64,000 nt of DNA from an uncultured Prevotellaceae bacterium (GCA_900315075.1 OMXV01000009.1:62001-126000); one strand, 5' to 3'. Counted from the stretch's first letter, positions 17,580 through 26,905 are shown. The notes: generated from the sequence alone by a model not told the origin. A program made the numbers and translations.

Positions 17580-18278
17580 ATGGAAGAAAAACTGAAAATT
17601 CTGTTGTGCGAAGACGAGGAGAACCTCGGCATGTTGCTTCGCGAATATCTGCAAGCCAAAGGATTTATGGCTGAGTTATGCCTCGATGGTGAGGCGGGAT
17701 ACAAGGAATTCCTGCGTACAAAATATGATATCTGTGTGCTTGACGTGATGATGCCCAAAAAGGATGGTTTCACACTGGCTCAGGAAATCAGACAGGCTAA
17801 CGCCGAGATTCCCATCATTTTCCTTACGGCAAAACAACTGAAAGACGACATCCTCGAAGGATTCAAAATCGGTGCGGATGACTATATCACAAAACCATTC
17901 TCGATGGAAGAACTGGTGCTCCGTATCGAGGCCATCCTGCGTCGTGTGAAGGGCAAGAAGAACAAGGAGTCCACCGTCTATCAAATTGGAAACTTCACAT
18001 TCGATACACAGAAGCAACTGCTCACCATTGGCGAGAAGCAGGCTAAACTCACAACCAAGGAGAACGAACTGCTGGCGCTGCTCTGCTCACATGCTAATGA
18101 AATCCTGCAGCGTGACTTCGCCCTGAAGACCATTTGGATTGATGACAACTACTTCAACGCCCGTTCCATGGATGTATATATCACCAAGCTGCGCAAGCAT
18201 CTCAAGGACGATCCGCAGATTGAAATCATCAACATCCACGGCAAAGGTTACAAACTCATTGTACCTGAGGAGGAATAG
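17580..18278 (+). CDS. rprY: Response regulator, OmpR family, RprY-like
   Basis: The 232-residue protein has a receiver domain (acidic CEDEEN at 10-15, phospho-acceptor Asp55 in CVLDVMMPKKDG, Lys in ITKPFSMEEL) and a winged-helix DNA-binding domain (TKENELLALLCSHANEILQR, ending YKLIVPEEE). It is the partner of the kinase immediately upstream. All phosphorylation-site residues are present. A terminator lies 27 bases after the stop. Confidence 0.92.
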   Translation: MEEKLKILLCEDEENLGMLLREYLQAKGFMAELCLDGEAGYKEFLRTKYDICVLDVMMPKKDGFTLAQEIRQANAEIPIIFLTAKQLKDDILEGFKIGADDYITKPFSMEELVLRIEAILRRVKGKKNKESTVYQIGNFTFDTQKQLLTIGEKQAKLTTKENELLALLCSHANEILQRDFALKTIWIDDNYFNARSMDVYITKLRKHLKDDPQIEIINIHGKGYKLIVPEEE

Positions 18279-18304
18279 ACTTTAGACTAATAGCATTAAC
18301 AAAG

Positions 18305-18350
18305 AGACACAGAGGCACAGAGATTTTGTTCTCAATGACTCTGTGTCTTT
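18305..18350 (+). terminator. Terminator after rprY
   Basis: AGACACAGAG (18305-18314) pairs with CTCTGTGTCT (18339-18348), followed by TTTTTGTCTTT. It overlaps the last codons of the convergent small membrane-protein gene. Confidence 0.8.
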
Positions 18351-18520
18351 TTGTCTTTCTCTCCAGCCACATAGGCAACGATGCCGCCAATAATCAGCAG
18401 GAGGCTTAGGAAGAGGAGCCAGTTGTTTCTTAGTCCAAAGCCTACGCAGCATACTTCAAGGAGTACACCTAGATATACTAGCCACAGACTGTGGGAAAAT
18501 AGGATACGCTTAATCTTCAT
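18332..18520 (-). CDS. Small two-helix membrane protein
   Basis: The product is 62 residues with a basic start (MKIKR) and two hydrophobic helices (about 10-29 and 34-51), ending in a charged tail GEKDKKTQSH. No family is recognised. A TAATTTTG box lies 5 bases before the ATG, which supports real expression from a leaderless transcript. The stop lies within the convergent terminator. Confidence 0.65.
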   Translation of the reverse strand: MKIKRILFSHSLWLVYLGVLLEVCCVGFGLRNNWLLFLSLLLIIGGIVAYVAGEKDKKTQSH

Positions 18521-18525
18521 GGCTG

Positions 18526-18533
18526 CAAAATTA
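18526..18533 (-). promoter_or_regulatory. -7 box abutting the small membrane-protein start
   Basis: On the minus strand TAATTTTG is followed by CAGCC and then ATG at 18520. The layout is the same as at rprX. Confidence 0.55.
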
Positions 18534-18576
18534 AGAAAAAAAACAGAAAAAGTTTTGCTGTTCGACGAAAAAGCAG

Positions 18577-18584
18577 TACCTTTG
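18577..18584 (+). promoter_or_regulatory. Promoter of the rpsF-rpsR-rplI operon
   Basis: TACCTTTG at 18577-18584 lies 19 bases after TTTG at 18554-18557. The predicted leader to the ATG at 18630 is about 40 bases and T-rich. Confidence 0.75.
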
Positions 18585-18629
18585 CACCGCTTTTTGCAAA
18601 AACAACATTTTTTTAATCAATTTTAAAGT

Positions 18630-18974
18630 ATGAATCAATACGAAACCGTTTTCATTTTGACTCCCGTTTTGTCTGATGAACAGATGAAGGAAACGGTCGC
18701 TAAATTCAGGAAAATCCTTACTGACAAGGGTGCTGAGATTCTGAACGAAGAGACCTGGGGACTGAGGAAGATGGCTTATGCTATTCAGAAGAAATCCACA
18801 GGCTTCTACTGTCTGCTGGAATTCAAGGCTGAGCCAGAAGTTATCAACACACTCGAGACAGGCTATCGCCGCGACGAGAAAGTGATCCGCTTTATGACTG
18901 TGAAACTCGACAAGTATGCCGCACAGTATGCTGAGAAGAGACGTATCAAATTAGGTAAAAAAGAGGAGGAATAA
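18630..18974 (+). CDS. rpsF: 30S ribosomal protein S6
   Basis: The 114-residue protein begins [18 protein letters not shown] and contains [18 protein letters not shown], both typical of S6, which binds S18 on the small subunit platform. It is the first gene of an rpsF-rpsR-rplI operon, 3 bases before rpsR. The C-terminus is a short charged extension (KLGKKEEE). It is intact. Confidence 0.97.
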   Translation: MNQYETVFILTPVLSDEQMKETVAKFRKILTDKGAEILNEETWGLRKMAYAIQKKSTGFYCLLEFKAEPEVINTLETGYRRDEKVIRFMTVKLDKYAAQYAEKRRIKLGKKEEE

Positions 18975-18977
18975 ACT

Positions 18978-19247
18978 ATGGCAGAGAAAGAGACCGAAAT
19001 CCGCTATTTGACCCCACCGTCAGTAGATACTAAGAAAAAGAAGTATTGCCGCTTCAAGAAGAGTGGTATCAAGTACATCGATTACAAAGACCCAGAGTTC
19101 CTGAAGAAATTCCTCAACGAGCAGGGTAAGATTCTTCCCCGCCGTATTACCGGAACTTCTTTGAAGTATCAGCGCCGCGTGGCCACCGCTATCAAGCGTG
19201 CACGCCAGATCGCACTGCTGCCATACGTTACCGACTTGATGAAATAA
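18978..19247 (+). CDS. rpsR: 30S ribosomal protein S18
   Basis: The 89-residue protein has the S18 core: [37 protein letters not shown] and a terminal basic helix with [10 protein letters not shown]. The single CRF cysteine is the common partial zinc-type motif. It lies between rpsF and rplI in the standard order. Confidence 0.97.
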   Translation: MAEKETEIRYLTPPSVDTKKKKYCRFKKSGIKYIDYKDPEFLKKFLNEQGKILPRRITGTSLKYQRRVATAIKRARQIALLPYVTDLMK

Positions 19248-19265
19248 TTATAGGAGGACATAGAC

Positions 19266-19823
19266 ATGCAGATTATACTTAAAGAAGATATCATCGGACT
19301 GGGATACAAGAATGAAATCGTAGATGTGAAGCCAGGTTATGGCCGCAACTACTTGATCCCAAAGGGAAAAGGCGTCATCGCTACCCCATCAGCTAAGAAG
19401 ATGCTCGCTGAGACACTGAAACAGCAGGCACACAAAATCGAGGCACAAACCGCTGCGGCACAGAAGAGAGCCAACCAACTGCAAGATGTTGTGGTGGAAG
19501 TTGCCGCAAAGGTTAGCAACACAGGTGTTCTTTATGGTTCTGTAAACGCTGCCAAGGTGGCTGAGGAACTTGCCAAGAAGGGCATCGAGGTAGATCGCAA
19601 GATTATCACCATGCGCGACATTAAGAGCGTAGGTGAGTATGAGGCTACCGTGCATTTCTACAAAGGTGTGGAGGTGAAACTGCCTATCCGCGTTGTGGCT
19701 GAGAAAGCTCAGGAGAAAGCTGCTCCTGCAGAGGAAGAAACTATCGTCGAGGCTCCCGTTGAGAATGAGGAGACCATCGTCGAGGCTTCTGTAGAGGATA
19801 CTGAGGCCACTGTTGCTGAGTAA
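19266..19823 (+). CDS. rplI: 50S ribosomal protein L9
   Basis: The 185-residue protein has an N-terminal domain starting MQIILKEDIIGLGYKNEIVD with the signature VKPGYGRNYLIPKG, a long connecting helix, and a C-terminal domain ending LPIRVVAE. About 35 extra residues follow, acidic and repetitive (EETIVEA twice), beyond the usual length of about 150. Such acidic tails are variable and their role is unknown. A 12-bp hairpin follows the stop. Confidence 0.96.
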   Translation: MQIILKEDIIGLGYKNEIVDVKPGYGRNYLIPKGKGVIATPSAKKMLAETLKQQAHKIEAQTAAAQKRANQLQDVVVEVAAKVSNTGVLYGSVNAAKVAEELAKKGIEVDRKIITMRDIKSVGEYEATVHFYKGVEVKLPIRVVAEKAQEKAAPAEEETIVEAPVENEETIVEASVEDTEATVAE

Positions 19824-19842
19824 TTAATTATCTACATCTATA

Positions 19843-19873
19843 TAATCCCGACAATCCCTGGTTGTCGGGATTA
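19843..19873 (+). terminator. Terminator hairpin after rplI
   Basis: A 12-bp perfect stem (19843-19854 with 19862-19873) has a 7-nt loop. An AT-rich but not pure T sequence follows. Confidence 0.7.
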
Positions 19874-19898
19874 AATATTAATGGAGTTATTGAGATTG

Positions 19899-19992
19899 TA
19901 AGTTTAGTTGGTAAGTTTGTGAGTTTATCAGTCATAAAGTTTGCTCAAAAACTAAAAAAACTCAAGAACTTAGAACTCAAAAACTCAAAAAC
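19899..19992 (+). repeat. Degenerate ACTC/ACTT repeats in the fabD leader
   Basis: AACTCAAA is repeated exactly at 19974-19981 and 19982-19989, after looser AACTAAAA and AACTTAG words. Further upstream (about 19899-19930) the complementary words AGTTT and GAGTTT occur. The array ends 10 bases before the fabD ATG. Confidence 0.7.
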
Positions 19993-20002
19993 ATAATAAA
20001 AA

Positions 20003-20890
20003 ATGAAAGCATTTGTATTCCCCGGACAGGGGGCACAATTCGTGGGTATGGGTAAAGACCTCTATGAGAACAATGCCCAAGCAAAAGAATTATTTGAGAA
20101 AGCCAATGAAATTCTCGGTTACAGAATTACCGACATTATGTTTGACGGAACAGCTGAGGAACTTAAACAGACCAAAGTGACACAGCCTGCTGTGTTTTTG
20201 CATAGTGTTATCAGTGCCATTTGTATGGGGGAGGAGTTTAAACCCGACATGACTGCCGGACATTCCTTAGGAGAATTTTCAGCACTTGTTGCTGCTGGTG
20301 CATTGAGTTTTGAAGATGGACTGAAATTGGTGTATGCACGTGCTATGGCCATGCAGAAAGCCTGTGAAGCAGCACCATCGACCATGGCGGCTATTATTGG
20401 TTTGCCTGATGAGAAGGTGGAGGAAATCTGTCGGTTGGTCAATAAGGATGGGTATGTGGTGGTGCCTGCCAACTACAACTGTCCCGGACAGCTTGTCATT
20501 TCAGGTAATGTAGAGGCTATCAACGAGGCCTGTGCAGCCTTGAAGGAAGCTGGTGCCAAGCGCGCTTTGCCACTTCCCGTGGGTGGTGCGTTTCATTCAC
20601 CGCTGATGCAACCTGCAAAAGATGAACTGCAGGCCGCCATCGAACAGACTGAGGTTAAGACACCTTCATGCCCAGTATATCAGAATGTAGATGCCATGCC
20701 ACATACCGATCCGTCAGAAATCAAAGCTAATCTCATTGCTCAACTTACAAGTAGTGTGAGATGGACACAGTCGGTACAGAATATGATTGCCGATGGTGCA
20801 GATGATTTCACTGAGTGTGGTCCAGGCAAAGCCCTGCAGGGTATGATTTCACGTATCAGCAGAGAAGTAAGCGCACACGGTATAGAATAA
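20003..20890 (+). CDS. fabD: Malonyl-CoA:ACP transacylase
   Basis: The 295-residue cytosolic enzyme loads malonate onto acyl carrier protein for fatty acid synthesis. FPGQGAQ is at 6-12, the nucleophile Ser88 lies in GHSLGE, and the catalytic His198 in GGAFHSP. The C-terminal FTECGPGKALQGMISRI is typical. Length is normal. It is followed after 53 bases by a GH13 gene on the same strand. Confidence 0.96.
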   Translation: MKAFVFPGQGAQFVGMGKDLYENNAQAKELFEKANEILGYRITDIMFDGTAEELKQTKVTQPAVFLHSVISAICMGEEFKPDMTAGHSLGEFSALVAAGALSFEDGLKLVYARAMAMQKACEAAPSTMAAIIGLPDEKVEEICRLVNKDGYVVVPANYNCPGQLVISGNVEAINEACAALKEAGAKRALPLPVGGAFHSPLMQPAKDELQAAIEQTEVKTPSCPVYQNVDAMPHTDPSEIKANLIAQLTSSVRWTQSVQNMIADGADDFTECGPGKALQGMISRISREVSAHGIE

Positions 20891-20943
20891 TCACAGCCTA
20901 TCAACGCTGTTGAATATAATTTCATTCTCATTATCGTTAAAAT

Positions 20944-22614
20944 ATGCCTCAGAAACCCATTATATATCAGGTAATGACGCGACTCTTCGGCAACACATGT
21001 CCCTCGCGTAAGCCCAATGGAACAATTGTGGAAAATGGTTGTGGAAAGATGAATGACTTCGATGCCGCTACACTTGAGAGCATTCGTCGCCTTGGAGCCA
21101 ACCATGTATGGTACACGGGTATTATACGTCATGCCACTACCACAGATTATACACACTATGGTATCCCACAGCAGACACCTATGGTGGTGAAAGGCAAGGC
21201 TGGATCGCCCTATGCCATTACTGACTATTATGATGTGGACCCTGATCTTGCAGTCGATGTTGACAAGAGGATGGAGGAATTTATGGCATTGGTCAAACGT
21301 ACACACAAGGCTGGAATGAAGGTGGTCTTAGATTTCGTGCCCAATCATGTGGCAAGGGAATACCACTCTATTATGAAGCCCGAAACGGTGAAAGACCTCG
21401 GAGAGGATGACAACAGCGATATGCATTTCTCTACCTCTAACAATTTCTACTATTGTTGGGGACAACCATTGGATACCTCACGGCTACCACATCAGGGTGG
21501 CTGTGAGGATCTTTATGTGGAAAGTCCAGCTAAGGCTACAGGTAACGACCATTTTGACAATTGTCCCGGCCCCAATGACTGGTATGAGACCGTGAAGCTG
21601 AATTATGGTATTGACTATTGTGATGCGGGGGGGAGGTCAGAGCATTTTTCGCCCATCCCTGACACATGGAGCAAGATGACCAACATCCTGTTGTTTTGGG
21701 CAGCAAAAGGTATTGATGCCTTTCGTTGTGACATGGCAGAAATGGTGCCACCACAGTTTTGGGCATGGGCTACCGACAAGGTGAAATTTGTCTATCCACA
21801 TGTCAAGTTTATCGGTGAAGTGTATGACCCAGGACAATATCGACGATATTTGGCAGCTGGTTTCGACTATCTCTACGACAAAGTGGGGATGTACGACTGT
21901 CTGCGCGACGTGATTTGCCATCGTAGGCCAGCATCCGACATTACACAACAGTGGCAGGTAAATGATGATATCCTCGCTCATACACTCTATTTCCTGGAAA
22001 ACCATGATGAGCAGCGGTTGGCAAGTGAATTCTTTGCAGCTGATGCGCGAAAAGGAATTCCTGGACTTATTGTATCTGCATTGCTCAATCCTAATGCCAT
22101 GATGGTGTATGCAGGACAAGAGCTAGGCGAACGTGGAATGGATGTGGAGGGCTTCAGTGGCCATGATGGCAGGACTACCATCTTCGATTATTGGTCGGTG
22201 GATACTATCGCGCGCGGATATTATGACCGCCGTAGGTTGAAAAAGCAGGAGCGCGAGTTAAGGGATCTTTATAGTAAGGTGCTCAGAATGGCAAATGAGG
22301 AGCCGGCTTTGCGTGAGGGAGTTTTCTATGATCTTATGTATGTCAATCCACAACTTGCCGAGCGTCAGTTTGCTTTCCTCAGAAAGGCTCAGAACGAACT
22401 TTTCCTCATTGTTGTGAATTTCGATGATACAATAGTGAATACATCTGTAAAAATCAATCACCATGCCTTTGAATGGCTCGGCTTGCCGCAACGTTGTATG
22501 ACGGCCAAGGATATGCTCTCAGATAATGAGTATCAACTGAATTTGGAACCGGACATGTCCTATGATTTGAGCATTGATGCTCATTATGGACTAATACTGA
22601 AAATGATACTGTAG
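20944..22614 (+). CDS. Alpha-amylase family protein (GH13)
   Basis: The 556-residue protein has no signal peptide (MPQKPIIYQVMTRLFG), so it is probably cytosolic. GH13 regions are clear: VVLDFVPNHV (region I), DAFRCDMAEM with nucleophile Asp263 (II), FIGEVYDP with acid/base Glu292 (III) and ENHDEQR with Asp355 (IV). A C-terminal beta domain follows. It likely acts on alpha-1,4-glucans or malto-oligosaccharides inside the cell; exact specificity cannot be read. No susC/susD genes are near. A short gap (20 bases) precedes the editing-domain gene. Confidence 0.88.
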   Translation: MPQKPIIYQVMTRLFGNTCPSRKPNGTIVENGCGKMNDFDAATLESIRRLGANHVWYTGIIRHATTTDYTHYGIPQQTPMVVKGKAGSPYAITDYYDVDPDLAVDVDKRMEEFMALVKRTHKAGMKVVLDFVPNHVAREYHSIMKPETVKDLGEDDNSDMHFSTSNNFYYCWGQPLDTSRLPHQGGCEDLYVESPAKATGNDHFDNCPGPNDWYETVKLNYGIDYCDAGGRSEHFSPIPDTWSKMTNILLFWAAKGIDAFRCDMAEMVPPQFWAWATDKVKFVYPHVKFIGEVYDPGQYRRYLAAGFDYLYDKVGMYDCLRDVICHRRPASDITQQWQVNDDILAHTLYFLENHDEQRLASEFFAADARKGIPGLIVSALLNPNAMMVYAGQELGERGMDVEGFSGHDGRTTIFDYWSVDTIARGYYDRRRLKKQERELRDLYSKVLRMANEEPALREGVFYDLMYVNPQLAERQFAFLRKAQNELFLIVVNFDDTIVNTSVKINHHAFEWLGLPQRCMTAKDMLSDNEYQLNLEPDMSYDLSIDAHYGLILKMIL

Positions 22615-22634
22615 TATTTAATACATGAAGAACA

Positions 22635-23099
22635 ATGGATATGGTTTTTAATGAGCACAATAAGGATGAATTTCCACCCGCACACACGGCTGAACACCTT
22701 CTTAATCAGACAATGATTAGGATGTTTGGATGTGAACGCTCAAAAAATGCTCATATAGAGCGGAAGAAAAGCAAAATCTCATATATCCTCGACCGTAAGC
22801 CAGATAGAAAGGCAGAACGGGAGATAGAACGGACGATGAACGAGTTGATAGAGCAAGATTTGCCTGTGTCTTTTGAGTACGTTGACCGTGACAACATCCC
22901 TGAAGATGTTAGTATCGACCGACTACCAGAGGGTGCCACTGATACTATCAGGCTGGTGCGGATAGGTGATTATGATGTCTGTCCGTGTATAGGCAAGCAT
23001 GTACGCTCAACTGCTCAGATTGGACGATTCGAAATATTGGGCACCAACTGGGATGAACATGAGCATTCTTTCCGTATCAGATATAAAGTGGTACAATGA
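22635..23099 (+). CDS. Free-standing alanyl-tRNA-synthetase-like editing domain (AlaX/tRNA_SAD)
   Basis: The 154-residue protein contains the two zinc-site motifs of the AlaRS/ThrRS editing fold: HTAEH (His17, His21) and CIGKH (Cys118, His122). The expected role is trans-editing, hydrolysing mischarged Ser- or Gly-tRNAAla. There is no synthetase catalytic domain. An alternative start is Met3. It follows the GH13 gene by 20 bases, without an obvious functional link. The family call is fairly sure; tRNA specificity is inferred. Confidence 0.82.
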   Translation: MDMVFNEHNKDEFPPAHTAEHLLNQTMIRMFGCERSKNAHIERKKSKISYILDRKPDRKAEREIERTMNELIEQDLPVSFEYVDRDNIPEDVSIDRLPEGATDTIRLVRIGDYDVCPCIGKHVRSTAQIGRFEILGTNWDEHEHSFRIRYKVVQ

Positions 23100-23191
23100 G
23101 ATAAGGAGTAAAGGAGTTTGGGAGCTAATTGATGAGTTTTGGTGTTGATGGGTTCTTTAGAAAAGAATTTAGAACTTTATATCATTTATAT

Positions 23192-25213
23192 ATGAGATAT
23201 TTTGTTACCTTAATATTCACTATTGTCTTCTCGGCATATACTGAAGCTGCGTCAAGGACATTGTGGCAAAAACAGCAGGCTGCCATGGCAGCATTATCAC
23301 AAAGTGGCGAAGTCAAACAAAGAAGGGTAGGGGATGTGCCTAAATTGCTGAAACAGACAGCTGGCCTATCTATTTTGGGCTATGAAGATGGTGGCTTTGC
23401 TATTGTTGCCAACGATGACATGTATCCGGAAATCATGGGTTTCTCGTCCAAGAAATATAATCCAAATACACAAAATCCCAACTTTAAATGGTGGTTGGAG
23501 ATTACGGAGGCATTTGTAACGCAATCTCGTACCGAACCATTCCAAACTACCAGACCTGACACCGATAAATATCCTGCTTCAGTATCACCTCTGATGACTT
23601 CAGAATGGGGACAGGAAGCCCCTTATTCCAATCTTGTTCCTCCTAATTGTCCCACGGGATGTGTGGCCACTGCTGCAGCTCAAGTACTCAGGTACAATAG
23701 ATGGCCACAATATGGTCAGGGCACGGTCTTTACCTACTATCCTTTTGGAGATTTTGATGGAAATAAGTATGAGGTGGATATCGATAGCGTGGAATACCAA
23801 TATAGCAGGATGCCCGACTATTTTACGAATAAACACACATCTGTGCAGAAAAAGGCTGTTGCTACATTGATGTATCATGTGGGACTGGCCATGAAGGCGC
23901 AGTATTCATACGAAGGCACAGGGTCATACAGTTCGTCATTATCACATGGTTTGAGGAGAAATTTAGGTTATCCTCTGGCTGTCACTTACGACAGGGACGA
24001 CTATACGGAGAGCGAATGGATGGACCTCATCTATAGCAATATTAGCAAGGGGTATCCCATTATCTATGGTGGAAGCGATAGTAATTATACAGGGCATGAG
24101 TTCGTGTTGCATGGTTATAATTCGTCGGGAAGTATTTGCATCAACTGGGGATGGGATGGTGAGGAAGACGGCTATTACGACCTTTCTTCACTCACTCTAA
24201 TGTGGGGGTTCTATGATTTCAGGTATTACCATGATATGGTGCTCCGTGTGAATACTGACCAACTCGATGTGGAGATGGTGGAAATAGAAGTCAGTGAACC
24301 AGGTACGCTGCGTGAGACGATTGGAGATGACCGATGTGATAGTATCGTTGGACTGCAAGTAAGCGGAAAACTTAACAGCACCGACTTGAAGACACTTCGT
24401 GCAATGGCTGGAAGCGACTCTGTAGGGCATGGTACAATGGGTAATCTTTCATTCCTTGACTTAAGTGAGGCTAAGATTATTGCGGGTGGCGACCCCTATT
24501 TGATAGAAAATGGTGATAGCCTATACACCACAGATGATGAACTGCCCAACAAAGCTTTTAGTAGTTGTAAGATGCTTATCGATGTGACCCTTCCCAATGG
24601 TTTGAAACATTATGGCGATGGTGTCTTTGCACAATGTATCAACCTCGATACAGTCAGACTAGTTTCCAATGAAGAGAGTGACTTCATCGTTATTGATGAT
24701 TTCGTTATGTCGGCCGATAGCACGGAGTTGATAGAGTACTTGCCTACGGAGGAAATCGACGTGGTCATACCTTATGGTACGAAGCAAATCCATGACTATG
24801 CTTTGGCAGGAAGGTATCACTATGAGCGACTCACCATCCCTGAAACTGTAGAGAATATTGGCAAATATGCTTTCAACAGATGTTTTGATCTTTCGCGTAC
24901 TTACATCTATGCGGCAGACACCCCTACTATTGACCCTACAGCTATTGACAAACTTGACTTGGCATTGCGTACCCTATATGTTCCTAACGGTTCAAAAAGC
25001 AAGTATCTTAAAACCGCAGGGTGGAAATTGTATGGTAATAGTGGTATTAAAGAATTCAACCCTGCTCTCACCCATATTGACAATAGTGCAATCGTGACTT
25101 CTGGGCAATGTGACCAGACAATTAATGATGTTTTTGGAAGAGTAATTCCGAAGAGTGCGTATGAACAAGGCAAAGGAATCTATATCATCAGTGGGAAGAA
25201 AATAGTAAAATAG
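23192..25213 (+). CDS. Secreted C10 (streptopain-like) cysteine peptidase with leucine-rich repeats
   Basis: I start at 23192 (MRYFVTLIFTIVFSAYTEA), which gives a clean signal peptide; 21 residues of upstream open frame lack signal character. The 673-residue protein has a Spi_C10-like propeptide, then the peptidase: CPTGCVATAAAQVLRY with nucleophile Cys157, GHEFVLHGY with catalytic His302, and INWGWDGEEDGYYDL. A BspA-type LRR_5 region follows (LPNKAFSSCKMLIDVTLPNG and similar). The C-terminus ends NDVFGRVIPKS...GIYIISGKKIVK, a short tail also present in the xylanase at 41101. It is probably exported to the cell surface. Confidence 0.88.
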   Translation: MRYFVTLIFTIVFSAYTEAASRTLWQKQQAAMAALSQSGEVKQRRVGDVPKLLKQTAGLSILGYEDGGFAIVANDDMYPEIMGFSSKKYNPNTQNPNFKWWLEITEAFVTQSRTEPFQTTRPDTDKYPASVSPLMTSEWGQEAPYSNLVPPNCPTGCVATAAAQVLRYNRWPQYGQGTVFTYYPFGDFDGNKYEVDIDSVEYQYSRMPDYFTNKHTSVQKKAVATLMYHVGLAMKAQYSYEGTGSYSSSLSHGLRRNLGYPLAVTYDRDDYTESEWMDLIYSNISKGYPIIYGGSDSNYTGHEFVLHGYNSSGSICINWGWDGEEDGYYDLSSLTLMWGFYDFRYYHDMVLRVNTDQLDVEMVEIEVSEPGTLRETIGDDRCDSIVGLQVSGKLNSTDLKTLRAMAGSDSVGHGTMGNLSFLDLSEAKIIAGGDPYLIENGDSLYTTDDELPNKAFSSCKMLIDVTLPNGLKHYGDGVFAQCINLDTVRLVSNEESDFIVIDDFVMSADSTELIEYLPTEEIDVVIPYGTKQIHDYALAGRYHYERLTIPETVENIGKYAFNRCFDLSRTYIYAADTPTIDPTAIDKLDLALRTLYVPNGSKSKYLKTAGWKLYGNSGIKEFNPALTHIDNSAIVTSGQCDQTINDVFGRVIPKSAYEQGKGIYIISGKKIVK

Positions 25214-25234
25214 CAATCTCAGTTTTATAGCAAA

Positions 25235-25263
25235 AAAATGAGGCGGTCAAACCGCCTCATTTT
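25235..25263. terminator. Bidirectional terminator
   Basis: A 13-bp stem (25235-25247 with 25251-25263) has loop CAA and is T-rich on both outer sides. It is shared by the convergent C10 peptidase and rng genes. Confidence 0.9.
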
Positions 25264-26837
25264 TATTTAATCTCAATCTCTTCTTTCATATCTATGAATT
25301 CTTTTTTCTTATCATAGAATTCATATTGTAAAAATGCCATTTTCTGTGAAGAGATTACATGCACGCCAAATCCATATTTCATTTGCCACTTACGTTTGAG
25401 CGAAAATACACCCTGGTTGATGTATGCGGCAACATAGGGATGAACATGCAAGTAGAATTTCTTGACGCCAATCTTGTTGACAAGGTGGTCAATCTTACTC
25501 TCTAATTGGTCTGTAAATAGAATACTCGACTTAATCTTTCCCTTACCGAAACAGGTGGGACAGGTTTCCTCAACACTAACGTCCATTGCAGGCCGTACAC
25601 GCTGACGGGTAATCTGCATCAGACCAAATTTACTAAGCGGGAGGATGTTGTGACGGGCACGGTCTTTCTGCATGTTCTTGCACATTCGCTCATAAAGCAT
25701 CTGGCGGTCTTCTGCCAACTTCATGTCGATGAAGTCAACTACAATGATGCCACCCATGTCGCGAAGTCGAAGTTGACGTGCCAACTCATCAGCAGCTCCA
25801 AGGTTTACGTCAAGTGCGTTAGCTTCCTGACCGTTGGCAGACCGTGTGCGGTTTCCGCTGTTAACATCTACTACGTGAAGAGCCTCAGTATGCTCAATAA
25901 TCAAGTAAGCACCATGTTTGTAATTGACGGTCTTGCCAAAACTCGACTTAATCTGCTTCGTGATATTGAAATTGTCGAAAATAGGAACGGTGCCTGTGTA
26001 CAATTTCACTATGCCCGCCTTTTCAGGGGCTATTAGAGTGACATAGTTCTTTACCTCGTTGAAAACATCCTCGTCGTTGACGTATATGTTTTCGTAAGAA
26101 GGATTAAATAAGTCGCGAAGCAGGGCTACAGCCCTTCCTGTTTCTTCAAAGACAAGTTGCGGCCTTGCCTGTGTCTTCTGAACCTTTGTGATGGCATCCT
26201 CCCAGCGTTTAAGTAGAACTTTCAACTCTGTGTCAAGTTCTGCTACACGTTTGCCCTCGGCAACTGTGCGCACAATGACACCAAAGTTTTTGGGCTTGAT
26301 GCTTTGAATCAACTGTTTCAGGCGGGCACGCTCCTCACCGCTTTTGATTTTTGATGAGACAGAAACTTTATCATTGAAGGGGATAAGAACCAGAAAACGT
26401 CCGGCAAAACTCAATTCCCCTGTAAGTCGTGGACCTTTCGTGGATATGGGCTCTTTGACAATCTGCACCAATACCTCCTGCCCGACGGTAAGCGTCGTGG
26501 CAATACTGCCGTCCTTTTTTATTTCAGGCTGTCTTGTAGCCTTTGAGATGGGATAAAGTTTCTTCCTGTCGCTTACTACCTGTTTTAGGTATTTTGCGTA
26601 AGAGTTAAATTGGCTTCCTATGTCCAGATAATGTAGAAAAGCGTCGCGTTCAAAACCAACATCTACAAAGCAGGCATTAAGGCCTGGCATGAGCTTTTTA
26701 ACTTTTGCTATATAGATGTTGCCAACTGAAAATGATGCCGAACGAGCTTCGTTTTGATATTCTACCAGATTTTTGTCTTCCAGCAGTGCTATCGATATCT
26801 CTTTAGCTCGGACATCAATCACTACTTCGCTGGTCAT
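25263..26837 (-). CDS. rng: Ribonuclease G (Rne/Rng family)
   Basis: The 524-residue endoribonuclease acts in rRNA maturation and mRNA decay. It has an N-terminal S1 domain (SVGNIYIAKVKKLMPGLNAC), the two catalytic aspartates in HVVDVNSGNRT (Asp324) and IIVVDFIDM (Asp368), and the zinc-link CPTC (Cys426, Cys429). It lacks the long disordered RNase E C-terminus, so RNase G is the better name. It is the last gene of a minus-strand group with HU and the small COX24-type gene. Confidence 0.94.
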   Translation of the reverse strand: MTSEVVIDVRAKEISIALLEDKNLVEYQNEARSASFSVGNIYIAKVKKLMPGLNACFVDVGFERDAFLHYLDIGSQFNSYAKYLKQVVSDRKKLYPISKATRQPEIKKDGSIATTLTVGQEVLVQIVKEPISTKGPRLTGELSFAGRFLVLIPFNDKVSVSSKIKSGEERARLKQLIQSIKPKNFGVIVRTVAEGKRVAELDTELKVLLKRWEDAITKVQKTQARPQLVFEETGRAVALLRDLFNPSYENIYVNDEDVFNEVKNYVTLIAPEKAGIVKLYTGTVPIFDNFNITKQIKSSFGKTVNYKHGAYLIIEHTEALHVVDVNSGNRTRSANGQEANALDVNLGAADELARQLRLRDMGGIIVVDFIDMKLAEDRQMLYERMCKNMQKDRARHNILPLSKFGLMQITRQRVRPAMDVSVEETCPTCFGKGKIKSSILFTDQLESKIDHLVNKIGVKKFYLHVHPYVAAYINQGVFSLKRKWQMKYGFGVHVISSQKMAFLQYEFYDKKKEFIDMKEEIEIK

Positions 26838-26865
26838 TTCTATTAACTTTCTATAGTTTTAACCA

Positions 26866-26905
26866 AAAAGCGGCATGCCGGAGTATCCCCATGATGGGAA
26901 TCCTT
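26866..26905 (-). terminator. Hairpin between the COX24-type gene and rng
   Basis: On the minus strand GGCATG pairs with CATGCC around an inner TCCC/GGGA helix, and CTTTTTGG follows. It may terminate or attenuate transcription before rng. The fold was assessed by eye only. Confidence 0.5.
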
